From: Plantago ovata
Taxonomy: Eukaryota > Streptophyta > Magnoliopsida > Lamiales > Plantaginaceae
Assembly: GCA_028274465.1 (NCBI GenBank)
Contig: CM051455.1
Span: 50,755,351 to 50,819,350, forward strand
Direction: 5' to 3'
Length of the DNA: 64,000 bases
Both the position numbers and the translations under genes were made by a program. Below, in pieces: positions 32,671-44,144 of this stretch (the stretch's first letter is position 1; the number at the start of each line of letters is the position of its first letter). The notes below the pieces were generated by a model. That model had not been told where the DNA came from. It saw only the letters and a program-made list of their open reading frames with translations, and did not search any database.

Positions 32671-33774
32671 ATGAACGTTTTTATTTTCAAAAGACCATCC
32701 AAAAATATTTTACAAAAGAAGTCTGTCCTAAATTTTTCTCTTCAAAATTTATTATCTAAACCCTATGCTATTGATTATGCTAACAACTTGCGGGAGCGAG
32801 TCAATTTTTGTTTCTTATCCAGCATTGAAGGTATAGATCCAGAAGAAGAGAAAAGAACAACAGAAACAAAGGATGCAACTGCTCTGTTTATCTCAATAGG
32901 AGATGTTGATGATTTTGGTGATGGAGTTGACCAGCGATGCTGCACAACCCCTACCTCAACACTAGAGCAGATATTTAATTTTGATTATTCTGACATCCAT
33001 TGTTTCCAGAATGTTGTTTATGCAGGACACCTCGTAGAAAGTGCAAAACCCTTGAAAACTCCAATGGGTTCCACTGTGAAAATCAGCAGAGACGGGGTTG
33101 AGGAGAGTGTTGACCCAGCCCTCTACAGATCCATGATTGGTAGCCTCCTATATCCTTCAACCTCTCGCCCAGATATCATGTATGCAGTATGTGTGTGTGC
33201 TCGGTATCAATCTGATCCCAAAATCACCCACTTGAATGCTGTCAAGAGAATCCTAAGGTATGTTTCTAGAACCATTGAACTTGGTTTATGGTATACTAGA
33301 GATACTACTTTAAATCTTTGTGGTTTTTCTGATTGGGCTGGTGATTTAGATGATAGGAAGTCTACTAGTGGAGGATGTTTCTATCTAGGAAATAACTTAG
33401 TTTCTTGGTTTAGAAAAAAGCAAAACTGTGTTTCTTTGTCAACAGCTAAAGCAGAATATCTTGCAGCTGGTAGTGGGGCTACTCAACTTTTGTGGTTAAA
33501 GTCTATGTTATCAGACTATGGTCTTAAGTGTGATTCAGTGTTACTTTTATGTGATAATTTGAGTGCTATTCATTTGTCGCATAACCCTGTACATCATGCT
33601 AGGTCTAAGCATATATATATTATACACCATTTTCTGAGAGAACTTGTTGAGGCTCATGTTTTAGACATTGAACATATAGAAACAACCAACCAACTTGTTG
33701 ATTTGTTCACGAAGCCATTGGATACTGAGAGATTTCTTAGTCTTAGGAGGTCTCTTGGTCTCTGCACTGTCTGA
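32671..33774 (+). pseudogene. Copia pol remnant: RT C-terminus and RNase H
   Basis: A 367-codon frame whose first 110 or so residues are unrecognised (possibly a gag or deletion-junction piece). From about 33022 it is Copia pol: GHLVESAKPLKTPMG, YRSMIGSLLYPSTSRPDI and HLNAVKRILRYV are the region after the RT catalytic core, and the RNase H domain follows with DRKSTSGGCFYLGNNLVSW, VSLSTAKAEYLAAG, LLCDN and the ending HIETTNQLVDLFTKPLD. The RT catalytic YVDD box, integrase, protease and nucleocapsid are absent. It is a remnant, not a functional polyprotein, although the frame is open. Confidence 0.85.
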
Positions 33775-35608
33775 AAAATAGGGTTGTCCCAGGGGTTGAC
33801 TTAACACCACAGTCAACACCTGTAGTATGCATGTGGTGCGTGTGTCTGCATTTTTTATTTTTTATTTTTTTAGTGTGTCTGTTGCTACATGTATATTTCG
33901 CGTCAGTCTACGTACTATGTTGCAAGTAAGTTTGTTTGTAAGATTTCTTGGAATGCATGAGAAAGAGGAACTCTTTAAAAATTTCTAGTCCCTGTTGACC
34001 CTTGTTTTGCTCACTTATTGGAAGCCCTCTCCTAGAGCTTGAGCAGCTCAAATTTTTGTGATTGACAAACATAGTCTTTCATATCTAGGAACCTTGAATT
34101 TCCTATGAGCATATCTATGTCTTATTAACAGGAGAAAGAGCACATTAGAGGCCTTGAATTCTCTAATTGTAGCTAAACAAGTGTCGCAAAGGCCCGAAAG
34201 GCAAGGAAGGTAAAACTTGTCTCCGGTTTTCTGGCAATCTTTGGGTCTTAAGTCTATGAAGGTTTGGAAAGAAAAAAAAAATGCAAAAAGCTGCATTAAA
34301 AATTAATGAACAACATTTAAAAATATATTTTTGCAAAATCACATGGACATTGCACTGAGATTTAAACAAAGACCAGAGAACATCTTGTTTCAAACGTCTT
34401 CAAAAATTGAAAAGGGAAAAATACAGGTGAGGCTTTTGATGATTACTGAGTTTCTTGATCGAGTGTTGCCCAGGAGGTTGAACAACATCTTACCCAACAC
34501 CTCTGGACCGTCTTGCGAAATTATGTGTTTTTTCATTTTTTTTGCGTGTTTCTTTTCTTTCTTTTGAGTCTAGGTACACTCTGGGAGTTGTGTAGGTGGT
34601 AGCGTTCTAGTAGGTCTGTGTTAAGGGGGAGTGCGCATATGCATTGGGGACTATAAAGGATCGTATCTTTGTCTTTCGTTAAAGTGACTAATTGAGTTAT
34701 TTTCTCTATAGACGGATCCTCCATTAGTTTAATTCATAAAGTTTATCTTGCTATCTTACTCTTGAATCTCCTATAAAATTGTTTTGTATCTTGGTATACC
34801 ATATATCTTGTGCTTTGGTTCTAACCCTTTTTTACAGATATATTTGGAGCATACCAAAACCGATTTTCTGGAGAATCTTGACAAGTTATTCAAGTTTGCC
34901 CTTCCCTTCTCACAGTCCAAACGGTCCCTTAAACGGTTAGTTTTCTTTAAACAAAACCGTCCACCTTTCCCACAAACTCCAAAGCTCTTGCTTCTCTTGT
35001 TGTCTCTCAAATCTGACCAAAGCTAATGCGTCTGCTACCCAATTCCTACAATTCCTGGTTCTTCTACTACTGATGTTTTTGGTACTCATTATGGTTCTTT
35101 CTACTGAGGTTTACTTTTTGATATGGCTACCTTCTAGCTTACTTACTTTGTTAGGATGATATCTCTCCGGGATGTTGAGATTGAAACTAAGCGAGCTAGG
35201 GTAATAGAACTTTGTTAGGATGATATCTCTCCGGGATGTTGAGATGGACACTACGGTCTGAGTTTCTTTTTGCCGAATCCACACCTCAAGGGGGAGAAGT
35301 GCACAGTTCATCATGAAGAAGAAGGGGTTCTGATCAAGGGGGAGAAGATTCACAAGTGGGAGAAGATGCAAAGTCATGCTAGGTTTGCTTGATGTGTTGT
35401 GATGATTTGGAATCTAACATTTTGATCCTTATTTTATTTTTTTTCCTTGAATTCTTATTCTGACAATTGATTTACTCCTAAAGTCTAAGTAGTATTTTCT
35501 GCATGTGTTTAAGTACTAAGCTATAGTTAGTTTTGTTGCATTAGTTATGTTTCATTGATCTAACTGTGCATGTTTAGTGATGTGTAGAATAGGCAAAAAG
35601 GGGGAGAT
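33775..35608 (+). other. Non-coding interior of the Copia element
   Basis: About 1.8 kb between the pol stop and the right LTR with no supported frame. It contains a near-exact direct repeat, TTGTTAGGATGATATCTCTC plus CGGGATGTTGAGAT, near 35149 and 35212. The final polypurine tract lies at about 35595-35607. Confidence 0.7.
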
Positions 35609-36437
35609 TGTAAGTGTTGCTGTTTACGGAGGTTGACCTGTAGGTTTACCTAGAGGTTCACTCAACCCCGTATTACTGGAAACAGAGCACTTTACCGCCT
35701 TTTATTGTTTTACCTATTCTAACACTAATTGTTCCACAGCTGTAGTTGTTTTACTTGTGCAGAAAGTTTATTAGAACGTGGAAACTATCAGAATTCAAGA
35801 AGGAAGAGACTTATTCAAGGAAGAACTCTAAAAGGAAATCAAGTTCTAAAAGGACAAGGAGTCTTACATGAAGAAGGCGTTTCCTAGTAGAAGACTAAAG
35901 ATCAAAACGTCCAGATTCATTCACACGTTTCCTAAAGGATTTCGAACTAAGCCTTATCTACCACTATATATATGGAGCATCGACATAAGAGAGATTACGA
36001 CACAAGAGCAGAAAGTTCAGTTTATAGAGTTATAGTTTTATAGTTTTATTTGTGTCTTTTACACTAGTTTATATTCTAGCCTTCTCTAACAATGTATTGA
36101 AGGAAGAATAGGTAGATTGGTTTCTATATCATCTTATAGGTGACTAGTGTTGTTTTTCTAGGATAGATATTGAGAGTATACAGTGTTGTACGAACAAGAT
36201 CTTTTCTAGTTGTTTTTCTGCCTTGACTGGGCATTCAAGTAAGCTTGCCAAAGCTGCTTGACAAATTCCAAACACAGGTTTTTCTTTACATTCCGCTGTG
36301 CTTTACTTTATATATATTATCTGTGTTTGTTAATCTGCAGGTTGACTCAGGTGTTCACTGAACCCCGTAGTCAATCCAGGACCTACTGGCTGGTAATTTG
36401 TATCTAAAGCAAGTTATACCGATCCTACATTTTTTCA
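35609..36437 (+). repeat. 3' LTR of the Copia element
   Basis: Direct repeat of 31722-32547, ending in CA at 36437 directly before the GTGTA target duplication. The sequence on its right (from 36443) continues the promoter of protease inhibitor copy A. Confidence 0.93.
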
Positions 36438-36442
36438 GTGTA

Positions 36443-36560
36443 TTTGTGTTTCTGATGACTTTCTTTTAGGATCACAACTTAATTTTATAGTGGAAGATAT
36501 GAGAATGAGTAAATTGTTGTTTCCTTCTTATCATTCAATTAATTTTCAAAAGATATTTAT
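36443..36560 (-). promoter_or_regulatory. Detached promoter of protease inhibitor copy A
   Basis: This stretch aligns by eye with the upstream region of copy B (about 45054-45170). The TATA word of copy B (minus-strand TATAAAA, plus 45098-45104) has its counterpart at 36483-36489. Without the retrotransposon and its target duplication (4721 bases) that TATA box would sit about 70 bases from the copy A start, as it does in copy B. Confidence 0.7.
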
Positions 36561-38455
36561 ATAATATACTGTGTAAAAATGGAAGGAGTTACCTAAAATT
36601 GTTAATTATACTTACTCTTTTTCATTAGTAACTACTCACTTTTCTCTTTTTATAAATTTTGACTATGATTTTTCTAAATTACACAACAAGAAATGTAATA
36701 AAGTTATATTATAAAAGTAATTTATTATATTTCTCAGTATCACATATTTTCATGATGTTCGTTTTCTTTTTCATCTTTTTATGTTTTATCTAGGATTATT
36801 ACGGTTCATAGTGATAAGACTTTTTCTTAACGTTTTGCTGAGTCTCTTTTGCCTATTTTTCCATATCCTCAAACGTCTTTAATTAGTTTATTTTTTTGGA
36901 ACATTTTCTCGATATTTTGTTTGTTGATGTTATTTTGCAGACTCATCAAAAAAGAGCCTGAAATGGAGTGTTTTTTTTAGCTTTGGTGTGTCGTTGTCCC
37001 GAAGAGAAGCAGTGCATGGGGGTCGTAGCAATAAGTTAAAAGATTTGTAGGACGAAATCCATGAAGAGTGTCGGAGAATTAATATAAATGACTAGATTTT
37101 GTTTCTCCCCAACAGCTTAAACTTTTAGGAGTGTTGGATTTCGATCATGGTATTAAAGCCATCTGGCTCACGCCCACGTGGATTCAAATCTCCTCGGAGA
37201 CAAACTCCGCGCATAATAAATTTCCACTCGATTGGCCCCAAGACCCCAACAACTTAAATTTTTTGGAGAGTTGGATTTTCATCACAGAAACGGTGCTACT
37301 TGAGCGAGAATTGTAGTTTTCTTCTATTTTTTAATTTTAAATACTTTTCTTCCCATTTAAAACTTGTAATTGTTTTTTCTTATCATTATAGACTGGGGAG
37401 AGTCTAGAGAATTCTCAAAAACGTTTAGATTAAGATTTCAATTATGTATTTCATTTGGTTGATCGTTTGTGAAGGATGCCACTCATTTACAAGATGCAAT
37501 TGAGGTATTAGTCTTTCGCAATCTGGGTTTTGCTTTGTTGCTTGCTATTGGTGGGTGCGAATCCATGCACTTCAATTCCTGGACTTGTATGTGTGTATCC
37601 TTGAATTTATGTTAACATGAGGTTGTGTGGCTAATTAATTCATCGTAGAGGCGGTAGTACTATAATCGAGCATGATAGTAATCCTAAGACTTGAATCTCT
37701 GCGTTGTGTGTCGGTGATCTTACTCGAGATATTCTAAGTAACCATGTTACGTTTATTTGGTTGAACCATGATCCCCTTCACAATGTTTCAAAGTATTCAT
37801 GTTCGTTGTGGTTAAATCATGATCTCTTTATGAACATAGGTTAAGCTTTCTCGATCGAGAATTCTCTAAGAACGAACATGTTTAATACTAATTCGATTAC
37901 AAAGTGGTTTATGAGATTGGGTGAGAGATATACCTTCATAATCGCTTATACATAATCAATAGGTTACATGACTTGAGTATTACCTATGCATGTTCGATTA
38001 TAGTAGTTACCGCGTGCCATCCACGTTTTCATAATCTAGCTATTTGTTTCAAAGAGTTGCTTCTTTCCAAAGCTGGTAACAAAACCTTTCCAAAAGATTA
38101 TGTGTTACAAACTGTTGTACTGAGACATCTTTATTCGTACAAGTATAACCTAGTTAATTCCTCGAGAGATTCGGCCCGAAGTATTAACTTTGAACACATC
38201 ACATAGGTATTGACTAAATTGAACCGAAAAATCATCATGAATCGAGAATTGTCGGTTTAATGAACTGGTGGTTAGGTCTATGTCCAGTTATTAAAAGGTA
38301 GAATTGAATCATTTGATAGATTGTGTTAGTTGGACTTGGAACTCGATCGAAACCATGTATACATGAAGGGTGTTACATTGGTTACGATATATACATTCCT
38401 ATATACTAAACTCTCTGCGAAAAGGAATCCTAACTAGAGCGACATATATTCCAAC
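36561..38455. other. Intergenic, old retroelement debris
   Basis: No gene supported. Near 37115-37290 a phrase like CCCAACARCTTAAA, with GTTGGATTTTCATC-like sequence following, occurs twice, and CATGGTATTAAAGCC resembles an initiator-tRNA primer-binding site, so this is probably an eroded LTR element end. Confidence 0.4.
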
Positions 38456-40340
38456 TGTTAAAATTTAGACAAAGACAGAAGAACTTGGATTTATTTCACT
38501 GAAATGGTTGCGGCTTACAGGAAGGAAAACAGAGCAACTCTACGTGCTCTTATATATTATGATTCCGTTGCCCTAGCTAGCTGTAATCGGAAATACAAAG
38601 TGTGTGAACCTTAATTGTACTGTGTATTACATTCTTCACTATTCTACACTATTCTATTGGTTGATTTCTTCATTGGATGAGACGAATTGATGAAGATAAG
38701 ATCAATGAGCTCTAAACCCTAATTTGTACCAATTTGGTACAATTCTTGATCCGGTGTGGTTGCTTTCGGTTGTTCCATCAATTTGAACTCTTCCGCCTCC
38801 GCCTCTTGAACACTTGAATACAAACTACGTTTGTCTTGGGCGGATTAGGGCGCCTTCCTCTTGACCGGATCCTTGTTCCACGAATTGGTTCACAACAACT
38901 CTGTTTGCTCTTCTTTGCTAGCTCCTGGCTTGCTTCTTCATGTTGTTCTTCATGATTTCTAAAACTCCCTCTCAAGTTGGGCACCACATGTCCTTCTTGT
39001 CCTTCCTTTTCATGCCTACATTCATCACAGCTGGCCCTTGAGCAGTAGGAAGGATGCTGAACCATGTCAACCTTTGTGCTTCTCCTGAGCAATGAAAGAG
39101 TATGTCTCATCCAGAGATGGCAGTGGCTTAGTCATGATGATTTGCCATATGATGCTTTCATAGCCATCAGTGTGACCCATCAAGAACTTGAAGATTTTCT
39201 TGTGGTCTTGCATAGTTTGCATCTGCTTAGTGACTTGACACTTGCATTCTTTGCAGGTACAGGAGGGGATAGACTGATAGTATTTTAGTTCATCCCAAAA
39301 AACAATAAGCTTGTTAAAATAGTCAGCAACATTGCTTGAACCTTGAACAAGCGTAGATATATTTTGCTCCAGCTTGAAGATTCTCAGTTGGTTTGGTTGA
39401 GTATATCTTGTTCTTAACTTCTCCCAAGCATCTGTTGCGTTTTCCGCATACTGAATAGTAGTTTTGATATCATCTGAGACTGAATGTATCATCCAGCTCA
39501 AGATGAGAGTATTGCACTTGATCCAAGATTTCCTATCATCATGTCCTTCTTCTGGACATTTCAGTGAGCCTTCAATGAAGGGGAGCTTATTTCGAATAGT
39601 GAGAATCATTTTGAAACCTCCGTGCCAGGATGGTAATTGTTACCATCAAGTAGCGGGTGAATGACACTGGAAGTGGCATGGTCTGAATGGTGAAGAAAGT
39701 AGTGGCTCATGGGATCCTCATAGCTGTGAATGGGAGGTGGATCTGAGGCATCACTGGTCGCCATTTGAGCTTGTTAGAAAAGAAAAGTGTTTGAGAAAAG
39801 TGTTTAAGGATTGAAAGAAAACCTAGGCTCTTGATGCCATGTTAAAATTTAGACAGAGATAGAAGAACTTGGATTTATTTCACTGAAATGGTTGCGGCTT
39901 ACAGGAAGGAAAACAGAGCAACTCTACGTGCTCTTATATATTCTGATTCCGTTGCCCTAGCTAGTTGTAATCGGAAATACAAAGTGTGTGAACCTTAATT
40001 GTACTGTCTATTACATTCTTCTCTATTCTATTGGTTGATTTCTTCATTGGATGAGACGAATTGATGATGATAAGATCAATGAGCTCTAAACCCTAATTTG
40101 TACCAATTTGGTCCAATTCTTGATTCGGTGTGGTTGCTTTCGGCTGTTCCATCAATTTGAACTCTCCCGCCTCTGCCTCTTGAACGCTTGAATACGAACT
40201 ACGTTTGTCTTGGACGGATTAGGGCGCCTTCCTCTTGACCGGATCCTTGTTCCACGAATTGGTTCACAACAACTCTATTTCCTCTTCTTTGCTAGCTCGT
40301 GGCTTTCTTCTTCCTTTTCGTTCTTCATGATTTCTAACAC
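38456..40340 (-). mobile_element. Small non-autonomous LTR retrotransposon
   Basis: Two direct repeats of about 500 bp (38456-38964 and 39840-40340) carry TG/CA ends on the minus strand and are flanked by CCAAC on both sides (38451-38455 and 40341-40345). On the minus strand TGGCATCAAGAGCC follows the 5' LTR as a primer-binding site for initiator tRNA-Met, and a purine stretch precedes the 3' LTR. Only a gag-like gene remains inside, so it depends on other elements to move. It is inserted next to a broken GRAS copy. Confidence 0.92.
39067..39609 (-). pseudogene. Copia-type gag fragment (UBN2-like)
   Basis: A 180-codon frame resembling the gag polypeptide of plant Copia elements: WIKCNTLILSWMIHSVSDDI, ATDAWEKLRTRYTQPNQLRI, FKLEQNISTLVQGSSNVADY and YFNKLIVFWDELKYY are conserved in that family. 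It stops after FIAQEKHKG without a zinc-knuckle, and no pol follows. It is the only coding trace in the small LTR element. Whether it still makes a protein is unknown. Confidence 0.75.
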
Positions 40341-40570
40341 CAACCACAGGACTGCCTATAGTCTGATACCATAATTTGGTCCTGGTACAATATTAATGAT
40401 ATGTTCTTATATGTTAGAGACACATACAACATAAAAACACTATCTTACGGTTCAAACAATAACATTCAACAACGGCGCTCATAAATCTATTATAACTTAG
40501 AGCAAGATTTATACTAGAAAGGGGCAAGCTGAATTAAGATCAACTTACTGATATAATTAGAAATTAGATT

Positions 40571-42068
40571 CTGGAATCGCATACCAACCTTGGATAATTT
40601 GCTACGACCGGGTATTATTGATCAAGCCGTAGTGAATGTGTCCAAGCTCTGCAATGCGGGGGAGGAATCGGCTTTGCATCTCTTTACCTCTTGCCCTTTT
40701 GCAGTGGCGGTGTGGCATAGCGTCGTGGATTGGGTGTGGATGTGGTGTTTTCACGACGATGTTGGAGGTGATTTTGGGGGATATTTTCCAGGCATGTAAT
40801 CTGCCTCGGAAGTTGAAGGTGGGCATAGTTCAAGGGGTTATTTGGTGTGTTTGGTTGGCGCGAAATGAGTACGTGTTTAAGAGTTTAATCCATCACCGGC
40901 AGGTGTCGTAGACAAGGTGAAGTTTTTGGTGTGGCATTGGGCACGTTGTAAAGACATGTTGGGTGCGTGGTATCATTTGTCGGGGTGGTTGCAAGAGCGT
41001 AGTTTGTGTTGGGGCTAGTTGCGGGTTGTAGGGGCTGAGGTTTAGGTGGGCTTCGTCGTGGCAGGCAAGATGAGGAGCTTGGTTTTGGAGTGTTGGCTTA
41101 AAGTGGATCCACAGCGCTGGTGTGTCGTGGGTGGTGTGCTGGGGCGAATGCACCTGGCGTCAGGTTCTTGCATTCGGTTTTCTGTTTTTTCTGTTTCTAT
41201 GTCGTTAGTTGTTGTGGTGGTGCTTGTTGGTTGTGTACAGGTTGCTAGGCGCTGCTGGTGATGGTCCGGATGTGTTGTTGTTTCTACTCACTGTTGTTTT
41301 CGTGCATATGTGATGGATTCTGGTGCAATCTGTTGCTCTGTTTTGTGCAGGTCGGAGTCGTGAGGCGAGCAGGTTGGCAGTGTCTCGTGTTTTCTGTTCT
41401 GCTGGCTTGGAGCGTGGGCGTGCAGGCTGGGTTTGGGTGGTGGCGCTTGGTTTTGGGTGGTGGCGCTTGGTTGTTGGCCTTTGGTTTGAGCTGGTGCTTC
41501 GTTGGTTTTGTTTTTGGGTGTTGTGTGTTACTTTGTGTGTTTTTTGTTGGGTGTTTGCTTTGTTTTGCTAGGGACGAACAGGTTTCATCTTGCGGGGAGC
41601 CACGTGGTTTTGGTTTTTCTTCTTCGGTCTCGAGTTGAGGTCCCGTTCATTTAAGCCCAAGGGTCGTTATCAGACGGAAACTGTTGCTTCTTAATTGTCG
41701 CTCCTATGAGTTGGAAGGGGGATTGTGGTGATGCATCATCGCCCTGGGAGCCATGGGAGTGAGGGCTCGTTCACAGTTGGTTTCGAATAACAGGTGTTGC
41801 TCTGGAGTTCCAAGGGTCATTTTACAGTTTGAGCTTCAGTTTTAGATTCTCCGTAGATCATAGTTTAACTAGAGTCTTTTGGGTTTCGTGTCGTCTTGAT
41901 AAGTTCCACTAGTTTCGTTGGCTAGCTTGGACCCTCCTTTGTATGAGTTTTAGTGATACGCCTTGTATTGTATTCTGATTGGGGTATGCCCCTCTTATGC
42001 TTGTACATTACTTTGGGTTTAATGAACTTTTTCTGACGTTTCAAAAAAAATAAAAAAATAAAAAAATA
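40571..42068 (+). mobile_element. 5'-truncated LINE inserted in the GRAS relic
   Basis: The + strand begins in the zf-RVT region of a plant LINE (LFTSCPFAVAVWHSVVDWVW, about 40660-40740, preceded by RPGIIDQAVVNVSKLCNAGE), continues with a long GT-rich 3' UTR (about 40910-41900) and ends in an A-rich tail (42041-42068). GRAS-family sequence lies on both sides. A target duplication could not be fixed with certainty because of the A-rich end. Confidence 0.75.
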
Positions 42069-42302
42069 ATCTTCGAAAGCCTCATCTACGTTTACCATGC
42101 TGGATTTTCCAACCAGACACGGAGCATAATGGGAACTGCTCCAACCCAAGAGCATTGATTTGCGATTCATATCCACAGTACAACATTTCCAGCTTGCGGA
42201 TTCTCAAATCAACATTCTTGCTTACCACATGGATGTAGGGCTCAGGTTCGTTTCAACGATACCAAACCTTGCAAGATACACGTGCCAAAAATCAATCATA
42301 TA

Positions 42303-42559
42303 CTCCCTCCGTCCCACTGTAAATCACCCAGTTTGACTTTTTTCGGTCAACAGTTTTCAACTTTGACTCTTTATTACTCTTAAACTATAACGATAAATTA
42401 TTTGACGAAATCATATTATGAAAATATAGAACCAAAATTTTCATAATATAATTTTATTAAATATTGTATCATTATAGTTTAAGAGTAATTGGGAGTCAAA
42501 GTTGAAAACTATTGACCGAAAAAAGTCAAACTGGATAATTTCAAACGGGATAGAGGGAG
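42303..42559. mobile_element. Stowaway MITE in the GRAS relic
   Basis: 257 bp with inverted ends (CTCCCTCCGTCCCACTG on the left, CGGGATAGAGGGAG on the right) and long complementary arms (TTTGACTTTTTTCGGTCAAC facing GACCGAAAAAAGTCAAA). Flanked by TA at 42301-42302 and 42560-42561. Confidence 0.93.
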
Positions 42560-42674
42560 TATATGACATTCCTCGTAATTCTTAGCTATGTTGTCATGTT
42601 CCAGCCTCCAGGCAAGCTTTTAGACAGTCAGTCAAACATGGCACTACAAAGTGTGGGATATGTAGCATGCATTA

Positions 42675-43373
42675 GACCATCTCCAACACTCAAACCCTCT
42701 CAAACCCCCTCTCTCCTGCCACGTCAGCATTCCACTAACATTATAATCTTTTTTATTCTCTCAAACCCACTCAAACTCTCTTCATCTCCAACAATAAAAC
42801 TATCAAACCCAAATTTCTTTTTCTTTTCTCCTTTCTTTTTAAACCACTTTATACATTTTCTCATTTCATTAGAGTTACAAAGAGATTTGATCGAGCATAC
42901 TTGGAAGTTTCGCAATGGAAAATGAAAACTTGTGTTTGCTAAATCGTGTTTGTATTTTTTTATAAGTTGTATTGTGTATTTCTTTCTTTTTCAAGTTTTA
43001 TTTTATTATAATTATTAGTAAAGTTGCTACTATTTACTTGTTTAAATTAAAACAAAGTAAACTCCAAAAAAAAAAAAAAAAAAAATTAAACATAAGAATA
43101 ATGAAGAATGAAATTAAAGGAAAGAAGAAGGAAACTAAAAAAAAAGGAAAAAGGAAAGTGAAAAGAAAAAATGAAATAAGATAAAAAGAAGAAAGAAAAG
43201 AAAAAAAAGAAAAAAAATTTAAAAAAAATAAAAAAACTGCCCAGACTGGTCTGGGCAAGCCCAGACCAGTCTGGGCCAAAACAGCCCAGACAGCCCATCA
43301 GCTCCAGCAGGAGCTGATGGACAGTCTGAGAATATTTTCTCAGACCCATCTCCAGCCCCTGCTGGAGATGGTC
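42675..43373. mobile_element. PIF/Harbinger-like (Tourist) MITE with GC palindromes
   Basis: The ends are GACCATCTCCAAC on the left and its partial complement GCTGGAGATGGTC on the right, flanked by TTA on both sides (42672-42674, 43374-43376). Inside are long A-rich and T-rich tracts, an 18-bp perfect palindrome pair (GCCCAGACTGGTCTGGGC at 43239-43256 and its complement at 43259-43276), and CCATCAGCTCC facing GGAGCTGATGG. No gene is carried; the frames inside are low-complexity. Confidence 0.85.
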
Positions 43374-43827
43374 TTAGGTGCAGCTGATTTTTGTTTGATG
43401 ATCTACCGTCTACGGTTGAGAATCAATTTAGGGAACCAACAGAGGAGATCAAAGGTGGTTGACTAGTTGTTGACATTGAATGGAAAAGTTTGTTCGGAAG
43501 CAGTTACATTAATAATCTTTAGGTGTTCTACTAATTATCCTTAAGTAACTGACAAATTATAAATAAATTCGACTTTCGTAATTATTCTTTTCACACTAAG
43601 ATTCCCTATCATTAATAAAGTATTGAAAACACACATGGTGTTACATTATTGATTTCTAAAAGAAGTATTTATGACGTCATTGAGGGGATTTAAAAGTATA
43701 ACATATTTAAAATTAAAAAAAAAAAAAAAAACTAGAAGACAAAAAAGAAAAGGAAACAATTAGGGCTATCTTGGTCATTGTGTGTAATTTGTGCCTACAT
43801 ACAAGACTATGAAGAACAATCATTATA

Positions 43828-44144
43828 GCACTAGTAATGGTTGGCTCTAAACTTGAGGCTTAAACCCCAAATAAGCCCATTTCATTTTTTGTTACAGTGG
43901 TTTAGACTTATTATAGGCTCTTTTGTGGGTTCCACATGACACACAAAATCCACATACACCACGCAATTGATGAAAGAGAAATAAAATGAAATAAAATAAT
44001 AATATTTGGGGCTCTTTTAGAGGCTATCAAATGGTAGCCCTCAAGCATGGGCTCCAATAATGGAGCCCCAAAAGAGTCCCTATTGTGGCTTATTTGGGGC
44101 TTATTTGGGGATGGAGCCCCAAATAAGCCATCTATTGCTAGTGC
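43828..44144. mobile_element. MITE with GCACTAG termini
   Basis: About 317 bp starting GCACTAGTAATGGTTGGC and ending in the near complement GCCATCTATTGCTAGTGC. Phrases such as CCCCAAATAAGCC recur inverted inside. The target duplication is unclear, so the superfamily is not assigned. Confidence 0.7.

Larger units (their letters stand above)
31722..36437 (+). mobile_element. Copia LTR retrotransposon, internally deleted
   Basis: Two near-identical long terminal repeats (31722-32547 and 35609-36437), each starting TGTAAGTGTTGC and ending in CA, are flanked by the 5-base target duplication GTGTA (31717-31721 and 36438-36442). By eye they differ at about ten places, so the insertion is fairly young. 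A primer-binding site related to initiator tRNA-Met (TTGGCATCTAGAGCTT) follows the left LTR, and a polypurine tract (AAAAAGGGGGAGA) precedes the right one. Only the end of pol is coding; gag, protease, integrase and most of the reverse transcriptase are missing, so it cannot move by itself. Confidence 0.95.
40341..42660 (-). pseudogene. GRAS gene relic (copy 0), split by a LINE and a MITE
   Basis: The left part (about 40346-40570) matches the 3' flank of the intact GRAS genes (compare 57820-57965). The C-terminal coding part resumes at about 42069 (SAW region, minus strand: MDMNRKSMLLGWSSSHYAP) and runs to about 42300, where a Stowaway MITE interrupts it; a last piece continues at 42562-42660. 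The two inserts are the LINE at about 40571-42068 and the MITE at 42303-42559. The remainder of the GRAS domain is missing, and the SAW region is mutated. It sits between the two protease inhibitor copies. Confidence 0.8.

Noticed and set aside
41046..41638. Long Cys/Val/Trp-rich frames
   Set aside because: They fall in the GT-rich 3' UTR of the inserted LINE and have no domain.
42972..43349. Lys-rich and Phe-rich frames
   Set aside because: Low-complexity A/T tracts of the Harbinger-like MITE.
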